From Ruminococcus sp. UBA4275 (lineage in GTDB: Bacteria > Bacillota > Clostridia > Oscillospirales > Ruminococcaceae): a stretch of DNA of 10,709 nucleotides. This document shows positions 1 through 7,257 of the stretch, one piece after another; within the stretch, counting starts at the first letter, position 1, and each line of letters starts with the position of its first letter. Both the position numbers and the translations under genes were made by a program. The stretch spans positions 1 through 10,709 of the forward strand of contig DGVV01000073.1 of NCBI GenBank assembly GCA_002395085.1, read 5' to 3'. The notes beneath the pieces are model-generated. The model ran no database searches and was not told where the DNA came from. It worked only from the letters and a program-made list of their open reading frames with translations.

Positions 1-203
1 ACGAAGCCGCTGAGGACGCCGAATCTGCTCAGTACGATGAAGCCGACGATTACGGCGACGCGGCAGAGTACGACGGAGCGGATGCTGAGCCGGAGCCGGA
101 GCCTGAACCGGAACCCGTATCCCCTGCGGAGCGGAGACGCCGCCGTGTTGCGCAGATTGAGGTCACACCGATTGACACCGACACAATGGACATTGAAATC
201 TAA
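1..203 (+). CDS. C-terminal end of an unidentified protein with a very acidic, Pro-Glu-rich tail (5' truncated)
   Basis: An open frame runs from position 3 to the TAA at 201-203 and continues off the left edge, so only the last 66 residues are seen. The visible part is highly acidic (many Glu, Asp and Ala, several Tyr). It then has a Pro-Glu alternation of about four repeats, a run of five Arg preceded by Pro-Ala-Glu, and a closing segment ending in Met-Asp-Ile-Glu-Ile. No catalytic motif is visible; this looks like a disordered tail or linker rather than a folded domain. The frame is supported by biased codon use and by a strong terminator about 90 bases after the stop. I do not recognise the protein, and its function cannot be given from this fragment. 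Confidence 0.7.
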   Translation, partial: EAAEDAESAQYDEADDYGDAAEYDGADAEPEPEPEPEPVSPAERRRRRVAQIEVTPIDTDTMDIEI

Positions 204-205
204 GA

Positions 206-282
206 CAATACCGCACAGAGCTGGTGGTGCAGATGCAAGCAGATGCGCCGCCAAGCCGTCAGGCGTGGTTTGTGCGGTGTTG
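206..282 (+). ncRNA. Candidate structured RNA / 3'-UTR fold upstream of the terminator
   Basis: Immediately after the stop codon of the left-edge gene, bases 206-217 can pair with 271-282 (12 pairs, one G-U). This encloses a second stem, 223-230 with 245-252 (8 pairs, two G-U), and a small GCC/GGC hairpin at 255-264, giving a three-way-junction shape. An intrinsic terminator follows at 296-332. The fold is seen by hand pairing only and matches no RNA family I can name. It could be a processed 3'-UTR RNA, a stabilising 3' structure, or chance pairing in GC-rich DNA. No separate promoter is evident. Confidence 0.25.
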
Positions 283-295
283 CCCTAAGCACTGT

Positions 296-332
296 AAAAG
301 CGGAGAACTTCAGACAGAGTTCTCCGCTTTTT
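296..332 (+). terminator. Strong intrinsic terminator of the left-edge gene
   Basis: A perfect 14-base-pair stem (296-309 with 318-331) encloses an 8-base loop (310-317). The right arm runs into five T residues at 328-332. The left arm starts with AAAA, so the hairpin could also act on the minus strand, but the only gene ending here is the plus-strand one. Confidence 0.85.
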
Positions 333-398
333 ACGCATTACTGCGGAAGATCCTCTGCCGGCATCCCGCCCGCCGCCCGCCGCAGACTTTACAGAGTC

Positions 399-441
399 TT
401 AACATTTGTCAAACACAGATTTGATTTTCCCGTATTATAAT
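399..441 (+). promoter_or_regulatory. Promoter of the phosphate cotransporter gene, with possible Pho-box-like repeats
   Basis: A perfect -10 hexamer TATAAT lies at 436-441, about 50 bases before the start codon, and no good -35 hexamer sits 16-18 bases upstream. Instead TTAACA (399-404), CAAACA (410-415) and TTGATT (421-426) repeat at 11-base intervals. They increasingly diverge from the TT(A/C/T)ACA half-site known for PhoP in Bacillus. A weak -35 with upstream repeats fits an activator-dependent promoter, which would suit a phosphate transporter. The -10 is solid; the PhoP site is inference. TTGTCA at 406-411 is too far away (24 bases) to be the -35. Confidence 0.5.
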
Positions 442-492
442 TGATAAGGTACGAATTTAGAAGAATAATCAGAAAAAAGGCAGGAAAACATT

Positions 493-2265
493 ATGGGTAT
501 CTCGAATATTCTCGCTCTGCTCGGCGGCGTTGCACTCTTTTTATTCGGAATGTCGCTCATGGGCGACGGCCTGAAAAAAGTCGCCGGAAACAAGCTCGAA
601 ATGGTGCTGTGGAAACTCACCGGCACGCCAATCAAGGGCATTCTGCTCGGCACGGTCGTCACTGCGGTTGTGCAGTCCTCCTCCGCAACCTCCGCTATGG
701 TCGTCGGCTTCGTCAATTCCGGCATGATGACCGTTGCGCAGGCAATCTCCATTGTCATGGGCGCAAATATCGGTACGTCCGTCACCGGATGGATCATCTG
801 TCTGTCCAGTCTCGGCGGCGGGGGCGGCTGGACAAGTCTCCTCTCTACCGATTCCATCTCCGCGATGGTCGCATTCATCGGCATCCTGTTCATTATGGTC
901 AGCAAATCCGAAACGCGCAAGAATCTGGGCGGCATCATGCTCGGATTTGCCGTGCTGATGTACGGTATGGGCGCGATGAGCGATGCTGTTGCGCCGCTCA
1001 AGGAAAGCGAATCTTTCCGCAGACTGCTCACCATGTTTGATAATCCCCTGCTCGGCATCCTCGTCGGCATCGCAATCACCGCGATCCTCCAGAGCAATTC
1101 CGCTTCGGTCGGTATCCTTCAGGTGATCTCCGTCACGGGAGCGGTCAGCTACGCCGTAGCCTTCCCCATGATCATGGGTATGGGTATCGGCGCATCCGTT
1201 CCGGTGCTGCTCTCGGCGGTCGGCGCAAGCAGAGACGGCAAGCGCACCTCGATGATCTATCTGCTCATCAATATTTTCGGCACACTGATCTGCACCGTGC
1301 TTTTCTACGGTGTCAACGCATTTGCACATTTCTCCTTCATGCAGAACAGCACCCCCATCGACATGGTTGGCATCGCCATGATGAATACCCTCTACCGTGT
1401 CGCCGCGATCATCGTGCTGCTGCCGTGCATGAAGTATCTGGAGCGCATCACCGATCTGCTCATGAAGAACAGCAAGGAGAAGCCCCAGCCCAAGAAAAAG
1501 GGTGCAATCGAATTTGAAGACCGCTTCCTCGATAACCCGGTTCTTGCGCTCGCGCAGAGCAATGAGGGTATCACCCGCATGGCGGTCATCACTGCGGACT
1601 GCCTGTTCCGTTCGTTCGATCTCATCAACAAGTACGACAAGGATGAAGCAAAGCGCGTCATTGAGGCGGAGGATCTCGTCGATCAGTATGAGGACAGCCT
1701 CGGCACGTATCTCGTCAAGGTCACCGGAACTGCACTGAACCACGCGCAGACACTGGAATGTTCCCTGTATCTGCACACCGTCGCGGACTTCGAGCGTGTT
1801 TCTGACCACGCGGTCAATATCCAGCAGGTCGCGCTGGAGATTCACGAAAAGGCTGTCAAATTCTCGCCGGATGCGAAAGAGGAGCTTACCGTCATTGACC
1901 GCGCACTCCGCAAGATCGTCGAAATCACGTTTGAATCCTTCCGCACGCAGAATCTCGAACTCGCCTACCGCGTTGAGCCGCTGGAGGAGGTCATTGATTC
2001 GCTGTGCCAGACCGCAAAGCTCAATCACGTTGCACGTCTGCAAACCGGCATCTGCACCTTGCAGCAGGGCTTCGTGTTCAATGATCTGATCGGCAATTTC
2101 GAGCGTGTTGCAGACCACTGCTCCAATATCGCCGTCGCACTGATCGAGCTGCATGAGGATGCCTTCGATACGCACAAGTATCTCAACACCATCAAGAGCC
2201 GCAGCGATTCCGAATTCCGCAAAATGTATGAGGAATACAGCGCGGAGTATGAGTTCATGTCATAA
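493..2265 (+). CDS. Na+/phosphate cotransporter family protein with C-terminal PhoU domain
   Basis: Predicted inner-membrane sodium-coupled phosphate transporter (Na/Pi cotransporter II family, bacterial NptA/YjbB type) of 590 residues, normal for the PhoU-fused form. The membrane part (about residues 5-315) holds two inverted family repeats: QSSSATS at 61-67 followed by GANIGTS at 90-96, and the second copy QSNSAS at 200-205 followed by GMGIGAS. After a Lys/Pro-rich linker (325-337), residues about 350-570 form a helical PhoU-like domain. It has two copies of the metal-binding pattern ERVxDHxxNI, at 434-443 and 537-546. The ATG at 493 is chosen because AGGA lies 7 bases upstream and it begins directly with the first hydrophobic helix. 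The PhoU part probably gates or regulates uptake; this is known of the family's architecture, not shown here. The gene appears monocistronic, with its own promoter and a hairpin just after the stop. Confidence 0.93.
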   Translation: MGISNILALLGGVALFLFGMSLMGDGLKKVAGNKLEMVLWKLTGTPIKGILLGTVVTAVVQSSSATSAMVVGFVNSGMMTVAQAISIVMGANIGTSVTGWIICLSSLGGGGGWTSLLSTDSISAMVAFIGILFIMVSKSETRKNLGGIMLGFAVLMYGMGAMSDAVAPLKESESFRRLLTMFDNPLLGILVGIAITAILQSNSASVGILQVISVTGAVSYAVAFPMIMGMGIGASVPVLLSAVGASRDGKRTSMIYLLINIFGTLICTVLFYGVNAFAHFSFMQNSTPIDMVGIAMMNTLYRVAAIIVLLPCMKYLERITDLLMKNSKEKPQPKKKGAIEFEDRFLDNPVLALAQSNEGITRMAVITADCLFRSFDLINKYDKDEAKRVIEAEDLVDQYEDSLGTYLVKVTGTALNHAQTLECSLYLHTVADFERVSDHAVNIQQVALEIHEKAVKFSPDAKEELTVIDRALRKIVEITFESFRTQNLELAYRVEPLEEVIDSLCQTAKLNHVARLQTGICTLQQGFVFNDLIGNFERVADHCSNIAVALIELHEDAFDTHKYLNTIKSRSDSEFRKMYEEYSAEYEFMS

Positions 2266-2272
2266 GCAGAAA

Positions 2273-2307
2273 ATGCCCCGAAGTGATTCACAGTCACTTC
2301 GGGGCAT
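2273..2307. terminator. Bidirectional terminator between convergent genes
   Basis: A perfect 14-base-pair stem (2273-2286 with 2294-2307) with a 7-base loop lies between the stop of the phosphate transporter (2265) and the stop of the K+ channel (2319). On the minus strand the stem is followed by TTTT, a proper U-tract for the channel gene. On the plus strand it is followed by an AT-rich but interrupted tract. It probably serves both genes. Confidence 0.85.
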
Positions 2308-2318
2308 ATTGTATCTCC

Positions 2319-3278
2319 TCACGCGGATGCCGTCTGCGGGGCGCGGATGATGAGAATATCCTCTGCGCAGACCGTCATTTCATCACGCGGAAGCACCGTG
2401 AGATCGCCGCGCAGCACCACGAGAATCTGCATTCTGTACACCTGCTCAATCTCCCCGATGCGCAGTCCGCAGAGCATATCCTCCGGATTTACACGGATCT
2501 CCGCGATCTCCGAAAGATCCCGGAAGGTCTCGCCGTCATGTTCCGACTGCGTATACTGCTCGACAAATCCCGCACTGATAATACCGGTCGGAATGGCAAC
2601 CGCGCCCACCCCCAGAAAAGCGATGCAAATTGCCATCAGCTTGCCCACCGCCGTCACGGGGTAAATATCACCGTAGCCGACCGTCAGCAGCGTGGACATA
2701 CTCCACCAGATGCCGGAGAAGGCATTGCGGAAATTCTGCGGCTGGGCGGTGTGTTCCGCGCCGTACATACACAGCGAAGATGCCAGCATCAGCACGAAAA
2801 TGATGAAGACAGAGGAAGCAATCTGATTGCGCTTTTCGTAGATGACGCGCGTGATAACCTGAAAGGAATCGTACTGCGCATTGATGCGGAACAGGTGGAA
2901 AATCCGGACGACGCGCAGCATCCGGAAGACAATGAAGCCATCCAGAAAGAAGAACGGCATGATCGTCAGCAGATCGACAACGCCGTCAAAAGAACGCAGG
3001 AAGCGCAGCCGCGCACGCGGTTTCGAGCGCTCCGGATAGAGATAATCCGCCGTCCAGATGCGCAGAGCGTATTCCAGCGTGAAAATCACAAGCGTACCAA
3101 GTTCAATGCCGCGCAGAATGTGGTAATACGGCAGGAGCGCATCGAAAGTCTCCAGAAACATCACCAGAATATTGATGAGGATGACTGCGACAATAAACCA
3201 GTCAAACAGGCGGCTCGGCAAATCGCCGGTATTGCCGATCTGGATGATGTCAAAGATGCGTTTACGGGTCAGCTTCAT
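2319..3278 (-). CDS. Voltage-gated-type potassium channel (six-TM ion transport family)
   Basis: Predicted inner-membrane K+ channel of 319 residues. Residues 25-43, about 55-76, 98-113 and 117-132 fit S1-S4. S4 carries arginines every third residue (R119, R122, R125, with H128 and R131), the hallmark of a voltage sensor. S5 is about 152-174, followed by a pore helix rich in Trp and Ser. The selectivity filter TVGYGD is at 199-204, and S6 is about 210-236. The cytosolic tail (about 255-315) resembles a TrkA-C/RCK-C ligand-binding fold (LRIGEIEQVYRM then a strand-rich end), but this assignment is weaker. The ATG is supported by AAAGGAG (3289-3295 on the minus strand). A good promoter lies at 3303-3331 and a U-tract terminator at 2273-2307, so it is probably a single-gene unit. 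Confidence 0.93.
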   Translation of the reverse strand: MKLTRKRIFDIIQIGNTGDLPSRLFDWFIVAVILINILVMFLETFDALLPYYHILRGIELGTLVIFTLEYALRIWTADYLYPERSKPRARLRFLRSFDGVVDLLTIMPFFFLDGFIVFRMLRVVRIFHLFRINAQYDSFQVITRVIYEKRNQIASSVFIIFVLMLASSLCMYGAEHTAQPQNFRNAFSGIWWSMSTLLTVGYGDIYPVTAVGKLMAICIAFLGVGAVAIPTGIISAGFVEQYTQSEHDGETFRDLSEIAEIRVNPEDMLCGLRIGEIEQVYRMQILVVLRGDLTVLPRDEMTVCAEDILIIRAPQTASA

Positions 3279-3302
3279 AAAATGTCAGCTCCTTTCCCCT
3301 CC

Positions 3303-3331
3303 ATGATACCATATTATCAGGAAAAGTGCAA
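3303..3331 (-). promoter_or_regulatory. Sigma-A-type promoter of the K+ channel gene
   Basis: Read on the minus strand, TTGCAC (3326-3331) and TATCAT (3303-3308) are separated by exactly 17 bases. Transcription would begin near 3296, just before the AAAGGAG ribosome binding site, giving a very short leader of about 18 bases. It is divergent from the plus-strand promoter at 3378-3406, with 46 bases between the two -35 boxes. Confidence 0.7.
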
Positions 3332-3377
3332 TGGCAGCAGCCAAAATTTCTGCGGATGCGCTCCCTGTTTCTGCCTA

Positions 3378-3406
3378 TTGAAATTTTCCGGATAATGTGC
3401 TATAAT
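3378..3406 (+). promoter_or_regulatory. Near-consensus sigma-A promoter of the ACT/UPF0210 operon
   Basis: TTGAAA (3378-3383) and a perfect TATAAT (3401-3406) are spaced by 17 bases. A TG lies one base before the -10 (3398-3399), so it is also an extended -10 promoter. Transcription should start near 3413. That excludes the in-frame start at 3408 for the next gene and supports the ATG at 3453. This is the strongest-looking promoter in the window. Confidence 0.85.
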
Positions 3407-3452
3407 AGTGCATATCGGATTATTGTCTTATGTTTTGAAGGAGGCATTTGCT

Positions 3453-3722
3453 ATGAAAGCAGTTATCACCGTGATCGGTCACGACACCGTCGGCATCCTG
3501 CACAAGGTCAGCGGCATCTGTGCAGAGCGAAATGCAAACGTCATCGAGGTGACGCAGAGCGTTTTGCAGGATCTGTTCGCTATGTTTATGCTCGTCGATA
3601 TTCGCAGCATCTCCTGCGATTTTTCTGAGCTTTCCGCAGCACTCACCGATCTCGGCAAGGAGCTGGGTCTCTCGATTCATGTCATGCACGAGGACATCTT
3701 CAACTCCATGCACCGCATTTGA
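3453..3722 (+). CDS. ACT domain-containing protein, UPF0237 family
   Basis: A small cytosolic protein of 89 residues, essentially one ACT domain of the GcvR-like kind, the usual length for UPF0237. The N-terminal strand and loop read MKAVITVIGHDTVGILHKVS; the Asp-x-x-Gly-Ile motif before the first helix is typical of amino-acid-binding ACT domains. The ATG at 3453 has AGGAGG (3439-3444) eight bases upstream. An in-frame upstream start at 3408 would fall before the predicted transcription start and adds residues foreign to the family. The UPF0210 gene begins 15 bases after the stop. This pair is conserved together in many bacteria and archaea; its biochemical role is not established, and the ACT protein is inferred to sense a small ligand for its partner. 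Confidence 0.92.
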   Translation: MKAVITVIGHDTVGILHKVSGICAERNANVIEVTQSVLQDLFAMFMLVDIRSISCDFSELSAALTDLGKELGLSIHVMHEDIFNSMHRI

Positions 3723-3737
3723 CAGAGGGAGGAAACC

Positions 3738-5096
3738 ATGCTCAATACCTCTGATATTCTCGAAACCATCCGCATGATTCAGGACGAGTGCCTTGACATC
3801 CGTACCATCACAATGGGCATCTCGCTGCTGGATTGCTGCTCCGAAGATATGGATACCCTCTGCACGCGCGTCTACGATAAGATCACGCGCAAAGCTGAAA
3901 AACTGGTCGCAACCGGTCAGCAGATCGAAACAGAGTACGGCATCCCGATCATCAACAAGCGCATTTCGATCACCCCCGCGGCAATGCTCATTGCTGCCAC
4001 CTGCGGCGGCGATCCCGTCAAGCTCGCGCGCGCCCTGCAGCGTGCCGCTGAGACCACCGGCGTCAATTTCATCGGCGGCTTCTCTGCCCTCGTTCACAAG
4101 GGCTTCTCCGCCGGCGATGAGGCACTCATCCGCGCAATCCCGCAGGCACTCGCAGAAACCTCGAATGTCTGTTCCTCGGTCAATGTCGGCTCAACCAAAG
4201 CCGGAATCAATATGGACGCCGTGAAGCTCATGGGCGAGATCGTCCGCGAATCTGCGGAACTGACCGCCGATAATCAGTGCTTCGGCCCTGCAAAACTCGT
4301 CATCTTCTGCAATGCGCCGGAGGATAATCCCTTCATGGCAGGCGCATTCCACGGTGTCGGTGAGCCGGACTGCGAAGTTCACGTCGGCGTTTCCGGTCCG
4401 GGCGTTGTCCGCGCCGCAATCGAAAAATACCCCGATGCAACCATCGACGAGCTTGCCAACATCATCAAGCGCACCGCCTTCAAGATCACCCGTATGGGTC
4501 AGCTTGTCGGTACGCGCGCCTCGAAGATGCTCGGCGTGCCGTTCGGCATCGTCGATCTCTCCCTCGCCCCGACCCCTGCTGTCGGTGACAGCGTGGCGCA
4601 TATCCTTGAGGGCATGGGTCTCTCTGTCTGCGGTATGCACGGCACAACTGCTGCCCTCGCGCTGCTCAATGACGCCGTGAAAAAGGGCGGTGTCATGGCA
4701 TCTTCCAGCGTCGGCGGACTCTCCGGCGCATTCATTCCGGTCTCCGAAGATGCCGGCATGATCGCTGCGGCAGAATCCGGTGTGCTTTCTCTCGAAAAGC
4801 TCGAAGCCATGACCGCTGTCTGCTCGGTCGGTCTCGATATGATCGTCATTCCCGGCGATACCCCCGCCTCGACCATCTCCGCCATCATTGCGGATGAGGC
4901 TGCAATCGGTATGGTCAACAGCAAGACCACCGCTGTCCGCGTGATCCCCGCGATCGGCAAGAAAGAGGGCGAATCCCTCGATTTCGGCGGTCTGTTCGGC
5001 GTCGGCCCTGTCATGCCGGTGCGCAAGGAGAGCGCTGAGAAGTTCATCTCGCGCGGCGGCAGAATCCCCGCCCCGATGCAGAGCCTCAAGAACTGA
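3738..5096 (+). CDS. UPF0210 family protein (DUF711, PFL-like fold)
   Basis: A cytosolic protein of 452 residues, the standard length of UPF0210 (often annotated 'PFL family protein' from structural similarity to the pyruvate formate-lyase barrel). Family-typical stretches include the start NTSDILETIRMI, Gly-rich segments GGFSALVHKGF (113-123) and VGDSVAHILEGMG (282-294), CGMHGTTAALALLND (298-312), GGLSGAFIPVSED (326-338), and the end RGGRIPAPMQSLKN (439-452). No glycyl-radical motif of the pyruvate formate-lyase C terminus (RVxGY) is visible, so radical chemistry should not be assumed. A GGGAGGA ribosome binding site (3727-3733) fixes the ATG at 3738. It is translated with the upstream ACT gene from the 3378-3406 promoter. 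The molecular function of the family is unknown. Confidence 0.93.
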   Translation: MLNTSDILETIRMIQDECLDIRTITMGISLLDCCSEDMDTLCTRVYDKITRKAEKLVATGQQIETEYGIPIINKRISITPAAMLIAATCGGDPVKLARALQRAAETTGVNFIGGFSALVHKGFSAGDEALIRAIPQALAETSNVCSSVNVGSTKAGINMDAVKLMGEIVRESAELTADNQCFGPAKLVIFCNAPEDNPFMAGAFHGVGEPDCEVHVGVSGPGVVRAAIEKYPDATIDELANIIKRTAFKITRMGQLVGTRASKMLGVPFGIVDLSLAPTPAVGDSVAHILEGMGLSVCGMHGTTAALALLNDAVKKGGVMASSSVGGLSGAFIPVSEDAGMIAAAESGVLSLEKLEAMTAVCSVGLDMIVIPGDTPASTISAIIADEAAIGMVNSKTTAVRVIPAIGKKEGESLDFGGLFGVGPVMPVRKESAEKFISRGGRIPAPMQSLKN

Positions 5097-5129
5097 TCTC
5101 ACATCCGGCTGCCGGAAAGGAGCGCTCCC

Positions 5130-5984
5130 ATGATAAGCAATCTGCTGGAATCCTGCCGCGCAAAATACGGCAAAAACGCGATCTGTCTGAGCCCCGCTTC
5201 CGAAACGGATGCCGTCCGCACACATCTGGGCGGCACGCCGCTTCTGCCGGCTGATTTCAATTACCCGACCTTCACCGGTGAAGGCACGGACGGCGTGAAA
5301 AATCGCCCGCTCAGCTTTCTTGCACAGATCGACTGCGCCGAAATTCACGCGCTGGACTGCGATGCCCTGCTCCCCGATCACGGCATCCTGAGCTTTTTCT
5401 ATGAGCAGGATTCGCAGTGCTGGGGCAGAGAGCCAGCCGATGCCGGCTGCGCACGGGCTTACTGGTTCGGGGATGCTGATGCACTACGCGAAACGCCGCT
5501 CCCGGATGCACTTGCAGCGGAATACCGTGTGCCGCATATCCCCGTTTCGCTCTCGCAGACGCGGGAGCTGCCGGATTATAACGAGCTTAGCGAATCAGCC
5601 GATATTCCGGAGCTGGAAGACACTGTCCGCGAAGACAGCGCCTTCGATGCCTATTGCAAAGCACGTTCCGCCATAGATTCCCCTGCGCGCATCAAGCTGC
5701 TGGGCTATGCGGATATTATCCAGTCAGACATGAAATCCTGCTGCCTCAAGTGTTCCGATCCCCAATACCGTGCGATAGACTGGGGCAGCGTGACCGATGC
5801 CTTCCGCGCAGAATATCATGCAGAGAAAGCAGAATGGATTCTGCTCTTTCAAATGGACAGTCTGAACTGGCAGGGTGATTCCCTGTGCTTTGCGGATGAC
5901 GGCAGACTCTATTTCTACATCCGGAAAAGCGATCTCGCAAAACGCGATTTTTCTCGGATCTGGATGGTTTTACAGTGTTACTGA
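5130..5984 (+). CDS. YwqG family protein (DUF1963)
   Basis: A soluble protein of 284 residues recognised as the YwqG/DUF1963 family by its ordered motifs. These are LGGTPLLPADFNYP (33-46), a FLAQIDCAEI strand (63-72), LLPDHGILSFFYE (80-92), LLGYADIIQSDM (190-201), WILLFQMDS (236-244), and the C-terminal FADDGRLYFYIRKSDL (254-269). No signal peptide or membrane segment is seen. The function of the family is unknown; it is often met as a stand-alone or polymorphic-toxin-associated domain, but no toxin genes are near here. The ATG at 5130 has AAAGGAG (5116-5122). Only 33 bases separate it from the UPF0210 stop, with no clear terminator, so co-transcription is likely. Confidence 0.88.
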   Translation: MISNLLESCRAKYGKNAICLSPASETDAVRTHLGGTPLLPADFNYPTFTGEGTDGVKNRPLSFLAQIDCAEIHALDCDALLPDHGILSFFYEQDSQCWGREPADAGCARAYWFGDADALRETPLPDALAAEYRVPHIPVSLSQTRELPDYNELSESADIPELEDTVREDSAFDAYCKARSAIDSPARIKLLGYADIIQSDMKSCCLKCSDPQYRAIDWGSVTDAFRAEYHAEKAEWILLFQMDSLNWQGDSLCFADDGRLYFYIRKSDLAKRDFSRIWMVLQCY

Positions 5985-6028
5985 CAGAAGCCGGATGCAC
6001 CGTGTTCGGAATGAAAAGGAATATTTCT

Positions 6029-7219
6029 ATGCGAAAAACACACGCATTTGCGTTGATTATCATGACATTTCTGCTCTGCGGCTGCGGCAGGCAGGAATCT
6101 GTGCCGGAACAGCCGGTGCAGACCTCCGCAACCGCCGGGACAACCCTCACGACACTTCCCGAAACGACCACTGAACTGACCACCACAACCACCACAAACG
6201 TCTATACCCCACCCTCCTCCCCCTCGCTGACCTCACGCCTCAACGCGATGTCGCTGCGGGAGAAGGTTTCACAGATGATACTCGCCTGCTGCTCCGATGA
6301 AGGCTCGGCGGATTTCGCCGCCGCAAACGGCGCAGGCGGTCTCTGTCTCTTTGCGCCGCCCTTTGAGGGCAAGACCCAGTGGGGCGTACAGCAAATGATT
6401 CACCGTTTCCAGAGCGAAGCGACTTATCCCATGCTGGTTGCAGTCGATGAGGAAGGCGGCACGGTCAACCGCGTCAGCATCAATCCGCAGATTCGTCCGG
6501 TACCTTTCAGCAGCCCGCGGTATCTCCTTGAGACCGGCGGTACGGAAGCGCTGATCGACGAAACACGCGAAAAGACGCATCTGCTGGCGATGCTCGGCAT
6601 TAACTGCAATCTCGCACCGGTCTGTGATGTCCCCATGAATGACACCGACTACATCGCCGCACGATGTTTCAGCCTCGATCCGAATGAAGCCGCAGAAAAC
6701 GCCGCAATCGTCGTCTCGACGATGAAGCGCAACGGCATCGGCTCGACGCTCAAACACTTCCCCGGCTACGGCGGCAGCGGCGATACCCATAAAAATATGG
6801 CATACGATGCCCGCGATTACAGCGCGTTCACAGAAGGCGATTTTCTCCCCTTTGCTGCCGGCATCCGTGCGGGCGCAGATTCGGTGATGGTGAGCCACAA
6901 CATCGTGCAGTGCATGGATCCTGACAGCCCTGCATCCCTCTCACCGGAGGTACACCGCATCCTGCGCGAGGAACTGGGCTTCACAGGCGTCATCATCTCC
7001 GATGACCTCGGCATGAACGCCATTACGCAATTTACCGGCGGACAAAATCCCGCGATAGCAGCGGTTCTGGCGGGCAATGATCTGCTTTGTTATGCCGATT
7101 TCAACGGCGCAGCCGATGCGCTGGAACGCGCCGCTCAGAACGGCATCATCAGCATGGAAAAAATCGACGCATCCGTTCTGCGTATCCTCGCCTGGAAGCA
7201 GTCACTGGGGCTGATCTGA
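6029..7219 (+). CDS. Lipoprotein, glycoside hydrolase family 3 (NagZ-like beta-N-acetylglucosaminidase)
   Basis: A 396-residue exported enzyme. Residues 1-18 are a lipoprotein signal ending in a Leu-Cys-Gly-Cys lipobox (lipidated Cys19 likely). A Thr/Pro-rich linker of about 45 residues follows, then a GH3 barrel from about residue 68. Family landmarks are VDEEGGTVNRVS (139-150), LGINCNLAPVCDVP (189-202), KHFPGYGGSGDTH (242-254), and GVIISDDLGM (320-329). By analogy with NagZ, His254 would be the general acid/base and Asp325 the nucleophile. The enzyme should cleave beta-linked GlcNAc-type sugars, perhaps peptidoglycan fragments, outside the cell; substrate is inferred. The ATG at 6029 has AAAAGGA eight bases upstream and starts exactly at the signal peptide, whereas the in-frame GTG at 5975 and ATG at 6011 would bury it. 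It follows the YwqG gene by 44 bases. Confidence 0.9.
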   Translation: MRKTHAFALIIMTFLLCGCGRQESVPEQPVQTSATAGTTLTTLPETTTELTTTTTTNVYTPPSSPSLTSRLNAMSLREKVSQMILACCSDEGSADFAAANGAGGLCLFAPPFEGKTQWGVQQMIHRFQSEATYPMLVAVDEEGGTVNRVSINPQIRPVPFSSPRYLLETGGTEALIDETREKTHLLAMLGINCNLAPVCDVPMNDTDYIAARCFSLDPNEAAENAAIVVSTMKRNGIGSTLKHFPGYGGSGDTHKNMAYDARDYSAFTEGDFLPFAAGIRAGADSVMVSHNIVQCMDPDSPASLSPEVHRILREELGFTGVIISDDLGMNAITQFTGGQNPAIAAVLAGNDLLCYADFNGAADALERAAQNGIISMEKIDASVLRILAWKQSLGLI

Positions 7220-7257
7220 TTACCACGGAATGATCCTTGCAAGAATGGAGGGATACT

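Noticed and set aside
384..399. Small inverted repeat AGACT/AGTCT upstream of the phosphate transporter
   Set aside because: Only five base pairs with a 6-base loop; no basis for calling an operator or terminator.
541..2175. Long minus-strand open frame opposite the phosphate transporter
   Set aside because: It is a shadow of GC-biased third positions: the product is His/Asp/Arg-rich with no recognisable domain, and the plus strand encodes a clear known family.
2283..3395. Long plus-strand open frame opposite the K+ channel
   Set aside because: It begins inside the terminator hairpin, and the encoded sequence is polar and without family features; the minus strand encodes TVGYGD and a voltage-sensor S4.
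3408..3452. In-frame upstream start for the ACT-domain gene adding 15 residues
   Set aside because: It lies just before the predicted transcription start, has no ribosome binding site, and adds residues not typical of the family; the ATG at 3453 has a perfect AGGAGG.
4191..5381. Long minus-strand open frame opposite UPF0210 and YwqG
   Set aside because: It crosses two well-supported plus-strand genes and has a low-complexity composition typical of antisense frames.
5975..6028. Upstream GTG start of the first GH3 gene, overlapping the YwqG gene
   Set aside because: It would place the lipoprotein signal peptide inside the protein; the ATG at 6029 has a good ribosome binding site and starts at the signal peptide.
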